Source: Niabella sp.
GTDB lineage: Bacteria > Bacteroidota > Bacteroidia > Chitinophagales > Chitinophagaceae
DNA: 64,000 bases
Reading direction: 5' to 3'
Assembly: GCF_030150205.1 (NCBI RefSeq)
Contig: NZ_JASLGT010000017.1
Span: 1 to 64,000, forward strand
Shown: positions 53,750 through 63,602 of the stretch, piece by piece
How the letters are laid out: each line of letters opens with the position of its first letter
Numbering within the stretch: the stretch's first letter is position 1
Position numbers and translations under genes: made by a program
Notes under the pieces: model-generated
Database searches by the model: none
What the model was told of the DNA's origin: nothing
The model's input: the letters and a program-made list of their open reading frames with translations, nothing else

Positions 53750-54349
53750 ATAACAAAATGATAAGAAAATAAAATACCTTTCATTTTATTTATTAAACAA
53801 AAGATATCGTATATTTGTATTAGTATGTAAATTGATATTAAAGCTTGCATACTTGATTGCATAAATAGCATTTTAAAGAGTCTCGGCTGCGAATTCTGAC
53901 TTTTACTTTGGGCGAGACGATGGGAAATGCTCATGGCGATGTTATATCTTTGTGTATAGCAAAAGCCATGGGCTCCTGTCGCATAAATCTGCCCCAAGGG
54001 CGTCAGAACCCAGCAGCGCAGATGACAGGGCTCATGGTTTTTGCCTTTATATCTGCTATGAGACTCGCTTCTACCATAAATGAAAGCGAGAATCAGTCAT
54101 ATTACTTTTTCTGCCGGGCCAGAGGTGCGCCACTTGGGAGGTGTTTATCCGGCTCAATATAATTTCTGGTACGCCAGTCATCCGCGTAATCCGGAATGAT
54201 CATTTGCCGGGCGGTGGGCCGGTTTTCTCATGCAACGGCCCCACCTGCTCCGGCGGCTGCAGGGCGCAAAACACCTTTTACAATGCTACACCTATACCCA
54301 TGCCCACCCGTTTCCTAAATAATATTGCATCACCTAACGATGGTTTATA
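53750..54349 (+). other. 600-bp leader with several hairpins
   Basis: No supported gene; short frames at 53908 and 54141 lack start context and composition. Structured parts: GTCTCG/CGAGAC (53880-53918); an imperfect inverted repeat CCATGGGCTCCTGTC against GACAGGGCTCATGG followed by TTTTT (about 53970-54042, terminator-like); and CTCGCTT/AAGCGAG (about 54064-54094). It precedes the TlpA/SusC/SusD operon. A structured regulatory leader or small RNA is possible. Confidence 0.5.
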
Positions 54350-55636
54350 ATGAAAAAATTTATGCTGGTAAGCGTAGGGGCTATTTTATGCCTGTACGCG
54401 GCGGCCCAGGAAAGCACCATTAAGCCCTTGAATGTAGGGGATATTGTACCGGATATAGCCTTTATCAATTTATATAATTATCCTACCAAAACAGCCCGGT
54501 TATCAGACTTTAAAGGGAAACTGGTGATACTGGATTTTTGGGCTACCTGGTGCGGAAGCTGTGTGAGAGCGTTCCCTAAAATACAGGAGTTGCAAAAGCG
54601 GTTTAAAGACAGCCTGCAAATAATAATGATCAATGCAGATACCAGCGAATCAGCAGAAAAAGTAGCATCGTTCCTGGATATAAGAAAGAAGCTTACCCAC
54701 TTTAAGTTAACATTGCCTTATGCCGTAAAGAACCCCTTTTTAAATGATCGTTTCCCATTTAAGGTTATTCCGCAATATGTATGGATCAACTCCAGTGCTG
54801 AAGTAGTTGCTATTACTGCTGCTGATGAGTTAACAAAAGAAAATATTGAACGCACACTGCGGGCAAAAACAGTTGCGCTAAAAGAAAAGAATGACGGGCT
54901 GCTCTTTAACCCGGATGCTCCTTTTTTGGTAAATGGAAACGGAAGCAGCAATATTGGGTTTATTTACCGTTCCGTTTTTACACCTTTCGAGGAAAACCTG
55001 GGCGGTATTATTACCAATAAAACGAATAGTGAAGGGCTTATAAGCCGCTATACGGTTATCAACTATCCTTTAAAAACGTTCTTCCAGTTAGCTTATCCCG
55101 AAATAGCCCCGATACCACTTAACAGGCTGATAGTGGAAGATCCTCTTGATCAAGACTTGCTGGATCAGAAATATTGTTATGAATTAAACACGCTTCCTAT
55201 TCCAAATGCTGAAGTACGCTTCCTTTTAAAGGAAGACCTTTACAGGGCCTTTGGAATAAAATTAAAAATAGAAAAACATGCTTTTAACACTTATACGCTA
55301 ACTACGAATAACAACCTGAAAAAATCCGCCACAAAAGGGGGGCCTGCTTTTGAAGATTCAGAAGATGAGAAATCCGAATCTATTTTTAAAAACCGGCCTT
55401 TGAGCCGGCTGGGAAACTATTTAAGCAGAATATTAAAAAAGCCGGTAACCATAAATAACACTGCTCCTCTGCCTAATATGGATATTATATTTCCAATAGG
55501 CTTTAGTAATTGGTCACTGCCTGAAATACGATCATTTCTTTCAAAGAAAGGGCTCGACTTAGTAGAACGACAGCAGCTATTGGATGCTGCCATTGTTTAC
55601 CGGCCCATTGTTAAACTCAAAAAAGTGAACCCATGA
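54350..55636 (+). CDS. TlpA-family thiol-disulfide protein with C-terminal extension
   Basis: 428 residues. A signal peptide covers about 1-20 (LCLYAAAQ). A thioredoxin-like fold covers about 25-170, with the active-site motif FWATWCGSC (Cys68, Cys71) and the cis-Pro loop KVIPQYVWI. The remaining about 250 residues are an unassigned extension seen in TlpA proteins of SusC/SusD operons. It acts in the periplasm on disulfides. The stop overlaps the SusC start by 4 bp. Confidence 0.85.
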   Translation: MKKFMLVSVGAILCLYAAAQESTIKPLNVGDIVPDIAFINLYNYPTKTARLSDFKGKLVILDFWATWCGSCVRAFPKIQELQKRFKDSLQIIMINADTSESAEKVASFLDIRKKLTHFKLTLPYAVKNPFLNDRFPFKVIPQYVWINSSAEVVAITAADELTKENIERTLRAKTVALKEKNDGLLFNPDAPFLVNGNGSSNIGFIYRSVFTPFEENLGGIITNKTNSEGLISRYTVINYPLKTFFQLAYPEIAPIPLNRLIVEDPLDQDLLDQKYCYELNTLPIPNAEVRFLLKEDLYRAFGIKLKIEKHAFNTYTLTTNNNLKKSATKGGPAFEDSEDEKSESIFKNRPLSRLGNYLSRILKKPVTINNTAPLPNMDIIFPIGFSNWSLPEIRSFLSKKGLDLVERQQLLDAAIVYRPIVKLKKVNP

Positions 55637-58600
55637 AAAAAACAATTGCAATAATAATGCTCCTTGCGCTGCTTGGATTTTCGAATGAATCCAAAGCTTT
55701 TCAAACTGATTCCTCCGCTTTTATATCAGTAACTGGGATAGTGAAAGATGTTGATCAGCTGCCCGCTTCGGGGCTTATGGTAACAATTAAAGGAACGCTT
55801 AATAATGCCGTTACAAAAAAGGATGGTAGCTTTTTATTGAATAATGTTTCCCGAACGGCTACGCTTATTATTTCCGGGCTTCACATTGATACGTTGGAGC
55901 TGCCTGTAAAAGCTGATATGGGCATATTAATAGTTTCTCCACGATATACTTCAGCAGAAACCGTAAATATTGTTGCCAATACCGGCTATCAATACACACG
56001 ACCCAATGAAATAAATGGCTCAGTATCCGTAGTGGATAATAAAAAACTGAACCAGCAGGTTGGAATTAATGTGCTTAAACGGCTGGATGGGCAGGTGCCG
56101 GGCCTGTATTTTAATGTAGGGAAATCGGCCGGTAATAACCCGCAGAGTGATAAGGGGGTATTGATACGGGGGCTGTCAAGCATAAACGGACCATTGGACC
56201 CAATAATTGTGCTGGATAACTTTATTTACGAGGGCAGTATTGATAATATTAACCCTAATGATATTGAAAGCATAACAGTTTTAAAAGACGCGGCGGCAAC
56301 TTCTATTTATGGCGCACGTGGTGGAAATGGTGTAATTGTACTAACAACAAAAAAGGGAGGACTAAACCAACGTCTTAAAATTGATGCTTCAGCTTCCGTA
56401 ATCGTTCAGCAGAAGCCAGACCTTTACCGCATTCCTCAAATGAATGCTGCGGATTATATTGATGTAGAGCAGTTTTTATTTAACAAAGGCTATTTTGATG
56501 GAACCATCGCCAATCAACGCTATTTACCATTAACACCTGCCGTGGAGATTTTTCAGCAGCGCCGCTTGGGCAATATTTCTGCACAGGATTCCGCAACACA
56601 GATTAATCAGCTAAAACAAATTGATAACAGAAAAAACCTGGAACGCTATTATTATCAAAAAGCAATAACACAACAATATGCATTAACCTTTACCGGGGGC
56701 AGCAATAACTTAGCGTGGGTGATTTCTGCGGGGCACGACCGAAGTGAAACGGCCCTGGCCGCCAGAACTGAAAGGTCCGCAATACGGGCAGAGAACCAAT
56801 ACAGGCTACTTAAAAATCTTGATCTTAATATTGGGATTAACTATACCGTCAACCAAACCACAGGCGGCAGGCCGGATTACACTACTGTAACAACGGGCAG
56901 CCGTTCAAATATCCCTTATCAAAACCTTGTTAATGACCAGGGGGCGGCTATGCCGATAGCAACAAATTACCGGCCGCAATATATAGATTCAGTGGGTAAG
57001 GGCACATTGCTGGATGGAAATTTTTATCCATATAAGGATTATTTGTTTGACAGGATTACGGAAAGGAACCAGGACCTTGTTACCAAGGCCGGGCTGCGCT
57101 GGAAGCCGATAAATGAGCTGACAGCATCCGTAAATTATCAGTTGGAAAAGCAAACTTATACCAAAATAAGAAATGCTGATGTAAACAGTTTTTATACGCG
57201 TACTCTTATTAACAGGTATACAGGTATAGCTGATGATGGATCTATTACTTACAATGTACCTAAAGGCGCCATTTATAACGAGGGCACAGGCACGTTAACG
57301 GCTCAAAATTTAAGAGCACAGTTGGATTTCAGCAAAGGATGGGGAATACATAGCGTTGCGGCCTTGGCCGGGTTGGAAGCCAGGGAAATGGAATCAACCG
57401 GAAACAACTATACCTTATATGGTTATCAAAAAGATCCGCTACAATATTCCAGTATGAATTACGATATGGTTTATCCTGATGTGATTACCGGTTTTTATAT
57501 GGGAATACCTGGTTCACCGGTTCAGAGTGTTGTAATCACTAACCGGTTCCTGTCTGCCTATGCCAACGCTTCTTATCAACTTAAAGGCCGCTATCTTATA
57601 ACGGGTAGCTTCCGGAAAGATGGCTCTAATATCTTTGGCCTTAAAACGAATGATAAATGGAAACCACTTTGGTCGGCGGGTATCGGATGGGTTCTTTCAA
57701 AAGAAGGTTTTATTAATTCTACAGCCCTTAACTATTTAAAATTACGGCTGACGTATGGCTATAGTGGCAATGTGGATTTAAGCCGGTCTCCGCTTCCAAT
57801 TGCTAATTCGGCAACCAATTATACCACACAATTACCTTACCTAAGAATATCCACTATAAATAACCCTTCGCTTAAGTGGGAGCAAAGCGGTCAATTGAAT
57901 ATGGGTGTTGATTTTTCAATGTTAAAAGACCGGCTATCTGGTACGTTGGAGTATTATTTAAAAAAAGGCAGCGACCTTTATGGATTAACAGCCTATGACT
58001 ATACTACCTGGGGATTTGTAAGCCAAATAGTGACCAATACCGCCAATATGAAGGGCAAGGGTATTGACTTTTCGATTAACAGCAAGAACATTATTGGCGA
58101 TTTTAACTGGAGTACGGGCTTCTTGTTCAGTTATAATAATTCAATTACTACCAAATATAACGCTGCTAAAGCAGAGCAAATAACTACCTTACTGGGAGGA
58201 AACTCAAATTACATAAGGCCTGTAGTGGGCAAACCACTTTATGCTGTGGTTGCCTATAAGTGGGCCGGCCTTGATGATAATGGCAACCCACAAGGTTTTT
58301 TAAACGGGCAGAAAAGCACCGACTATGCCGCAATGCAAAAAGCGGCCCAGGATAATGGGCTGGAAAGCGGAGTTATAAAATATGTAGGGCCCACTAACCC
58401 CACAATCTTTGGAGCTCTGACAAATACATTTTCTTACAAACGCCTGTCATTAAATGCCGCTGTTACTTATAAAATGGGCTATTATTTTGCCCGCCCTGCT
58501 TTGTCCTATTCCGCTTTATTTTCAGGCGGGATAGGCAACAAAGATTATGCAAACAGGTGGCGGCAACCCGGGGATGAATTGAAAACTAATATTCCTGCCA

Positions 58601-58890
58601 TGGTTTACACAGATGATCCTCAATTTAACTACAGGGATAATTTTTATTCCTTTTCAGAGATCAATTACCTGAAGGGTGATCATATCCGTATTCAGTATGT
58701 GAATTTGGGATATGATTTTCTAATAAAACGAAGAGAAGGAAATATTACACCCATACAAATCCAGGTATACGTAAACTGCGCCAATCTTGGAATTATCTGG
58801 AGGTCGAATGATGAATGGCTGGATCCTGATTATCCGGGAACTCCGGGTTTACAAAAGACCTATGCCGCCGGAGTACGAATGAAATTTTAA
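55633..58890 (+). CDS. SusC/RagA-family TonB-dependent receptor (locus 3)
   Basis: 1085 residues. A signal peptide covers about 1-23 (FSNESKAFQ). The regulatory-like beta domain is at about 30-115. The plug has INPNDIESITVLKDAAATSI and YGARGGNGVIVLTTKKG, and the barrel ends in an aromatic strand (TYAAGVRMKF). There is no STN domain, and the first region lacks a clear TonB-box pattern. It is translationally coupled to TlpA. The substrate is not readable. Confidence 0.92.
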   Translation: MKKTIAIIMLLALLGFSNESKAFQTDSSAFISVTGIVKDVDQLPASGLMVTIKGTLNNAVTKKDGSFLLNNVSRTATLIISGLHIDTLELPVKADMGILIVSPRYTSAETVNIVANTGYQYTRPNEINGSVSVVDNKKLNQQVGINVLKRLDGQVPGLYFNVGKSAGNNPQSDKGVLIRGLSSINGPLDPIIVLDNFIYEGSIDNINPNDIESITVLKDAAATSIYGARGGNGVIVLTTKKGGLNQRLKIDASASVIVQQKPDLYRIPQMNAADYIDVEQFLFNKGYFDGTIANQRYLPLTPAVEIFQQRRLGNISAQDSATQINQLKQIDNRKNLERYYYQKAITQQYALTFTGGSNNLAWVISAGHDRSETALAARTERSAIRAENQYRLLKNLDLNIGINYTVNQTTGGRPDYTTVTTGSRSNIPYQNLVNDQGAAMPIATNYRPQYIDSVGKGTLLDGNFYPYKDYLFDRITERNQDLVTKAGLRWKPINELTASVNYQLEKQTYTKIRNADVNSFYTRTLINRYTGIADDGSITYNVPKGAIYNEGTGTLTAQNLRAQLDFSKGWGIHSVAALAGLEAREMESTGNNYTLYGYQKDPLQYSSMNYDMVYPDVITGFYMGIPGSPVQSVVITNRFLSAYANASYQLKGRYLITGSFRKDGSNIFGLKTNDKWKPLWSAGIGWVLSKEGFINSTALNYLKLRLTYGYSGNVDLSRSPLPIANSATNYTTQLPYLRISTINNPSLKWEQSGQLNMGVDFSMLKDRLSGTLEYYLKKGSDLYGLTAYDYTTWGFVSQIVTNTANMKGKGIDFSINSKNIIGDFNWSTGFLFSYNNSITTKYNAAKAEQITTLLGGNSNYIRPVVGKPLYAVVAYKWAGLDDNGNPQGFLNGQKSTDYAAMQKAAQDNGLESGVIKYVGPTNPTIFGALTNTFSYKRLSLNAAVTYKMGYYFARPALSYSALFSGGIGNKDYANRWRQPGDELKTNIPAMVYTDDPQFNYRDNFYSFSEINYLKGDHIRIQYVNLGYDFLIKRREGNITPIQIQVYVNCANLGIIWRSNDEWLDPDYPGTPGLQKTYAAGVRMKF

Positions 58891-58911
58891 CATTAATAAA
58901 ATTTAAAAAGT

Positions 58912-60273
58912 ATGAAAATATTTTTTATTTATATACTGTTGGTGGCAATATTTTTGCTGCCCTCCTGCAAGAAATTCCTTGATAAAAAGAATGATTCCTC
59001 CGTTTTGGTTCCTTCATCTCTGGACGACCTGCAAGAGCTCTTGGATGACGCGGATTACATGAATTTAGAACAAACCCCTTCTTACGGAGAATCTTATGCA
59101 ACGGACTTTTTTCTGCTGCCAAAATCTTATGACGGACTACGGACAGACTGGAAAAAAGTATACCAGTGGAACCCGGATGATAGTTATGCACCTAACGATT
59201 GGCAGTATGCATATTTTCCAATATATAATGCTAATTATTGTTTGGATGAAATTGGGAAAATACCAGTTTCTGAGACAAATAAAGTGGAGTGGAATAATAT
59301 ATATGGCAGCGCTTATTTTTTTAAAGCGTATTATTATCTGAATCTCCTTTGGATTTATGCAAAAGGGTATGATAAAAATCAATCCGGCAGTGACCTGGGA
59401 ATTGTATTGAGAGCATCTTCGGACTTTAATGTACCGTCCGTTCGTTCAACGGTTGAAGAATGCTACCAGGAAGTAATCGCTGACGCAATGAAGGCTGCGA
59501 AATTTTTGCCCAATAAATCCATACATCCCTACAGACCGTCAAAGTGTGCTGCCTATGGACTTCTGGCCAGAACATACCTTTCTATGAATAGGTATGATAG
59601 CGTATTAAAATATTCAGCTCTTGCCCTTTCTATTACTGATACATTGCTTAACTATAATAGTGCAGAAGTTAAACCATCGAGCTCTGTGCCTTTTAAGCCT
59701 TTTAACCCCGAAATTATTTTTTTTACAACAATGAATATTCTGATCAGATGCCATGCTACGAACATTGCTTCTGTCGACACTACTTTATACTCTAGCTACT
59801 CAGAAAATGATTTAAGAAAAACTATCTTTTTTAAAGCTTCGCAAGGATACCAGGCTTATAAAGGAAGTTATGCAGCAAGCCCTAGTTTGTTTTTTACGGG
59901 CATTGCTACTGATGAGTTAGTATTAATGAAAGCAGAGAGCCTCGCCCGGCTGGGGAAGATCAACGAAAGCCTGGGGGCCTTAAATGGCCTGTTAGTCAAT
60001 AGGTGGAATAAGACTTTGGTCTTTATTCCATTGACTGCAAATACGTCCGATGAGGCACTCGCGATGATCCTGGCAGAACGACGTAAAGAACTCTTAATGA
60101 GAGGCCTTAGATGGCCGGATATAAAGCGGCTAAATAAACTAAATCCAGATCTTACACTTAAGAGAACAATTAATGGAACAGCCTATGTGATTGCGCCAAA
60201 TGATAACCGGTCGGCTATACCGCTACCAAAAGATATTATTAATCAAACAGGAATGCCTCAAAATCCCAACTAA
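58912..60273 (+). CDS. SusD/RagB-like lipoprotein (locus 3)
   Basis: 453 residues. The lipoprotein signal has its Cys at 19 (FLLPSCKKFLD). The usual SusD features are DADYMNLEQTPSYGESYA in the N-terminal part and LAERRKELLMRGLRWPDIKR near the C-terminus. There is no glycosidase next to it, unlike the two xylan loci, so the import target is probably not a polysaccharide handled in this locus. Confidence 0.92.
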   Translation: MKIFFIYILLVAIFLLPSCKKFLDKKNDSSVLVPSSLDDLQELLDDADYMNLEQTPSYGESYATDFFLLPKSYDGLRTDWKKVYQWNPDDSYAPNDWQYAYFPIYNANYCLDEIGKIPVSETNKVEWNNIYGSAYFFKAYYYLNLLWIYAKGYDKNQSGSDLGIVLRASSDFNVPSVRSTVEECYQEVIADAMKAAKFLPNKSIHPYRPSKCAAYGLLARTYLSMNRYDSVLKYSALALSITDTLLNYNSAEVKPSSSVPFKPFNPEIIFFTTMNILIRCHATNIASVDTTLYSSYSENDLRKTIFFKASQGYQAYKGSYAASPSLFFTGIATDELVLMKAESLARLGKINESLGALNGLLVNRWNKTLVFIPLTANTSDEALAMILAERRKELLMRGLRWPDIKRLNKLNPDLTLKRTINGTAYVIAPNDNRSAIPLPKDIINQTGMPQNPN

Positions 60274-60314
60274 GTAAGAGGAATCAGAACTATGATATTG
60301 TTACCTCACAGGCA

Positions 60315-60349
60315 AAAAAAACGAGCCTTGTATTATTAGCTCGTTTTTT
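60315..60349. terminator. Bidirectional terminator between convergent genes
   Basis: AAAAAAACGAGC and GCTCGTTTTTT pair around a 12-nt AT-rich loop between the SusD (+) and the DUF6520-like (-) gene; both flanks have T runs for their strand. Confidence 0.85.
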
Positions 60350-60369
60350 CATCGTCTCAGACCGTAGTT

Positions 60370-60753
60370 CTAATTCTTATTTTGTATGCTGGAAAGGTTG
60401 GTGCCTCCCGATACATAGTAGTCTCCTGGGTCAGAGCCTTCAGCCGCATCAATTACAACATCTGACTTTAATTTGCCATTGGCATCAATATGGGATGGGT
60501 CTACCTGAATGGAACAAGCTCTATCACTACCAGCTGAACAAGACGCGGTTCCCTGGCTCCAGTTGCTGTTTGTGGTTACTGCATCGTAACTGAAGTCGCC
60601 AGGTGAAGTTGGCGTATAATTAAAAGTTACTGGAGTGAGCTTTGTGGTCTTAATCTCATTCTTCGGCTTTTTATCAAAACTGCTGGTGCCAAATACCAGC
60701 GCAGTGGCAGTGGCTATAGCAGCCACTCCCAACATGATTTTTTTTGTAACCAT
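60370..60753 (-). CDS. DUF6520-like small secreted protein
   Basis: 127 residues. The basic N-terminus (MVTKKIMLGVAAIATATAL) forms the signal peptide, and the mature protein is small and acidic. It has two cysteines seven residues apart in TASCSAGSDRACSI and the IDANGKLKSDVVIDAAEGSD end, resembling DUF6520. Function is unknown. Its place beside TlpA and SusC/SusD suggests an exported partner whose disulfide could involve TlpA. Confidence 0.7.
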   Translation of the reverse strand: MVTKKIMLGVAAIATATALVFGTSSFDKKPKNEIKTTKLTPVTFNYTPTSPGDFSYDAVTTNSNWSQGTASCSAGSDRACSIQVDPSHIDANGKLKSDVVIDAAEGSDPGDYYVSGGTNLSSIQNKN

Positions 60754-60927
60754 TTTTGGTTAATTTTAAATTGAGTTTAAATGAATAATTAGTAAGAATA
60801 ACCTGTGTTATTTTTACAGATTGTTTAGAGGGTATGAGGTTATTGGAGTAACAACATACCCTTTCTTCGTTTAAAGGCCGCCCGGCCATAACATTTCTTG
60901 CTTTGCTGACAGAGAAGGCAATTAAAT

Positions 60928-61242
60928 TTATATGGTAAACATTGTTTCATATTTTATTTTTTGCTGTTGTCTGGTTAAATAGTTTTTTGTTCCAAAGGGC
61001 CACCAGCTCCAACTGGTAAGGTGGTATCCGCCACAAAAGAAACAGTAGTAAATCCTCTTTCCTCCTGGCTTCAGACCTCTGTGCTTGATTCGTTTACCTG
61101 TTTCATCTTTTCGATGGGAGGCATGCTTTAATTTGGCAAGGGCTTCAATCGCTTCAATTCGACTTTGATGAATCACCTTTCCGGTTTCACCACATCGTTT
61201 TACGATATAATCAAGTCGATCGTTATTAAAAAGAGAATTCAT
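60928..61242 (-). CDS. Small zinc-ribbon-like protein
   Basis: 104 residues from ATG 61242; an upstream in-frame ATG at 61308 adds 22 residues of poor composition. It has YYCFFCGGYHLTS near residue 75-87, a C-x-x-C...H pattern suggesting a half zinc-ribbon, and many basic residues (KRIKHRGLKPGGKRI). No family was recognised. It could bind nucleic acid. Confidence 0.5.
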   Translation of the reverse strand: MNSLFNNDRLDYIVKRCGETGKVIHQSRIEAIEALAKLKHASHRKDETGKRIKHRGLKPGGKRIYYCFFCGGYHLTSWSWWPFGTKNYLTRQQQKIKYETMFTI

Positions 61243-61679
61243 GATGTTGATTTTTTTACCGCCATTCCTAATGCAGGATTGAGATTCCAGAGCGCCCAAA
61301 AGAAACATTTTGAAGAAAAACCTGCAGTTTTGGCCATTTTACGTCACGTTTTACAAAAAGCCTGCGATCCAATTCGGTTTCAAATAGCTACCCCCGTCAA
61401 TCATTTTCATATTCCTTGCAGCATGCCTTATCCGGGTTCATTCAAAACATTTTTTTGATGATTTTTATTTTACGAAAAGCGTAAAACAACCAGAAGTAAT
61501 GCTTAAATTAGTATTGCCAAATCAGTTAATTAAGCAACCCTTCTAATATATTATACGTAAAAAAGAGGGTGTACGGGTGAATTGAAATCTGACTTTTTTT
61601 TAAAAATTTTCTTTCCCCTGCTCCTTCCCCTAAACCAGTAATTCGTTTTTGCGGGTTACTACATGAAAAAGGAGGTAGT
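61243..61679. other. Intergenic region between divergent genes
   Basis: It contains the promoters of both neighbours, but no clear element like the ECF ones of locus 2. A plus-strand 97-codon frame (61165-61458) overlaps the small minus-strand gene and looks like chance. Immediately before the sigma gene stands a textbook Shine-Dalgarno, AGGAGG at 61670-61675. Confidence 0.5.
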
Positions 61680-62258
61680 ATGCTATTTGATCACCTGGTA
61701 TCCGGTTCGGAAAAAGATCTTTCCGAAATTATTGCAACCTATCACAATAGATTGTACGCATATGTTAATCGCTACGTACGAAATCCCTGTAGCACAGAAG
61801 AGATCTTACAAGATACCTTTTTAACGCTTTGGGAACACCGGCATTTAATGGATAAAATTCCCTATCCTGAAGGTTGGTTAATCCTTACCGGTATGCGTAA
61901 AGCCATTGATTATTTACGAAATGAAAAAAAGAATCCTCCAATAACTTCTTTGCCGGATGATGATGACAAGATACCGGATCCTAAAAGCCTGATCGATATT
62001 CTATCCCACAAAGAAACCCTTCGTCATATAGATAATGCTTTGCAACAGCTATCACCTATGCGAAGAAAAGTAATGGAGTTGTTTATACATACGGGTATGT
62101 CGCGCAAGGAAATTGGGGCAGAACTGGGTATAAAAGACGAAACTGTAAAAAGCCACCTGGCCGCGGCTCGGGACTACATTACCGGCTATCTGAAGAAAAG
62201 AGGGCAACTTCCTGTTGTACTCATTTTATGGATCTTAAAAATCTTCAACAATGACTGA
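61680..62258 (+). CDS. ECF RNA polymerase sigma factor (locus 3 area)
   Basis: 192 residues. Region 2 is IIATYHNRLYAYVNRYVRNP with TEEILQDTFLTLW, and region 4 is QLSPMRRKVMELFIHTGMSR with KEIGAELGIKDETVKSHLAA. It is preceded by AGGAGG with 4 bp to ATG, a strong ribosome site unusual for Bacteroidota. It overlaps its FecR partner by 8 bp, so the two are cotranscribed. There is no SusC/SusD on its downstream side in the window. Confidence 0.9.
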   Translation: MLFDHLVSGSEKDLSEIIATYHNRLYAYVNRYVRNPCSTEEILQDTFLTLWEHRHLMDKIPYPEGWLILTGMRKAIDYLRNEKKNPPITSLPDDDDKIPDPKSLIDILSHKETLRHIDNALQQLSPMRRKVMELFIHTGMSRKEIGAELGIKDETVKSHLAAARDYITGYLKKRGQLPVVLILWILKIFNND

Positions 62259-63483
62259 TAATACACTTGTAATAAAATCATTGATAAAAAAACATTTGGA
62301 AGGTAGCGCTACCGCACAGGAAGAAGCCGCATTCATCCAGTTATGGAATTTATACGACGATGAAGAGCTGGCACAGTTGATAGAAGAAGTAAATGCGGAA
62401 ATGCCATCACCGCCAGCAGAAAATCTGCCAAAGGTGGATGCAGCTGCTTTAGCCCACAAAATTGTGACAATAGCAGCTGCCCGAAAAGCGGCACAAAGAA
62501 AACAAACTTTGGTAAAATATGCTGTACCTATTGCTGCCAGCGTATTGCTTGCAGTTGGGTTGTGGATGAACAAAGTGCTTTCAGAAAGGCAACAATATAA
62601 AGTAATATGCGGTGCTTCAATAGAAGCCGGTGACATAAATACCACGGAATTTAATTGCACTATTAAAGATGGCGAAAAGAACTATCTGGCGGATAGCAAT
62701 ACAAGCCTGCAGTTGCGATATAGCGGTCTAAGGGTAATACAACGGCCTGGAAAGATTGTTTATCAACAACATAATGGCACCGATGACACAACTCGTTTCC
62801 AAGGGCACGAAATTAGCACAGCTCCGGAACAACAATACCTGGTGGTGTTACCTGGCAATACCGTTTTGCGACTAAATGCCCAAACCAAGTTGAAAATTGC
62901 ACCTGACCCATCAACAGGCACCTTAACAGCATCCCTGATGCAGGGAGAAGTATTTGCTGAAAGCCAGGGAGCGTTAACAATGACCGGACCTAATATCAAT
63001 ATCACCAGCCAGGGCGGCAGTTTTGACCTGCGGGCCATAGAAGGCGGCAGTTTGATTGCTGTATCAAAAGGCAGCCTGGAAGCCAGTTTACCTTCAGGTA
63101 ACTCCGAAACTTTGAACTTTAGCGATTGGTCCGCCTTTGTCAAAATAAAAGATAAAGAGATAATTAAGGATAGTATTATGACCCAAAGGTGTGGGGATAT
63201 CGAAGGTCTTACTGTTTGGAAAAATACAGAACGGGTGTATGAAAACGTGCCTCTGGCAGCTTTTGTAGACCAGATGCAGTATTGGTATGGGATTCGGTTT
63301 ACAGATCTGAAATGCCTGGATAAGCAGAAGAGAATAACTACCCGCTTATGTTATAAAGCCACCCGGGAGGATTTTTTTGCTGTATTGCGGCATAATGGTT
63401 TTAAAGTGTATACTACCAGCAGTGGTTATACATTCTGTAATCCGGAGCGAGAAAAAAAAGAGCAAATAGTGGCAAGACAATAA
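62251..63483 (+). CDS. FecR-family anti-sigma factor
   Basis: 410 residues. The cytosolic region is about 1-85, a membrane segment is at about 90-107 (KYAVPIAASVLLAVGLWM), and a FecR-type domain covers about 170-280 (LVVLPGNTVLRLNAQTKLKI, GGSFDLRAIE). A DUF4974-like end is at about 330-395 (YENVPLAAFVDQMQYWYGIR). It overlaps the sigma gene. The usual receptor partner is not next to it: an IS remnant lies 120 bp downstream, so the downstream part may have been lost. Confidence 0.85.
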   Translation: MTDNTLVIKSLIKKHLEGSATAQEEAAFIQLWNLYDDEELAQLIEEVNAEMPSPPAENLPKVDAAALAHKIVTIAAARKAAQRKQTLVKYAVPIAASVLLAVGLWMNKVLSERQQYKVICGASIEAGDINTTEFNCTIKDGEKNYLADSNTSLQLRYSGLRVIQRPGKIVYQQHNGTDDTTRFQGHEISTAPEQQYLVVLPGNTVLRLNAQTKLKIAPDPSTGTLTASLMQGEVFAESQGALTMTGPNINITSQGGSFDLRAIEGGSLIAVSKGSLEASLPSGNSETLNFSDWSAFVKIKDKEIIKDSIMTQRCGDIEGLTVWKNTERVYENVPLAAFVDQMQYWYGIRFTDLKCLDKQKRITTRLCYKATREDFFAVLRHNGFKVYTTSSGYTFCNPEREKKEQIVARQ

Positions 63484-63602
63484 TTGGTAAAAAACAAATT
63501 AGACGAGATTGCATTTTAAGTTTCTAAAATATCTCTTTATTAAATACCATTGATGCCAGAAGCTATCGCTAGGAATATCCAAAGCGCCAGATACCGGTCT
63601 AA

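Noticed and set aside
53908..54350. Two short frames (84 and 69 codons) before the TlpA gene
   Set aside because: They overlap in different frames and have no domain; the DNA there shows stem-loops instead.
61165..61458. 97-codon plus-strand frame opposite the small zinc-ribbon gene
   Set aside because: It overlaps the minus-strand gene, which has a better composition and a C-x-x-C motif.
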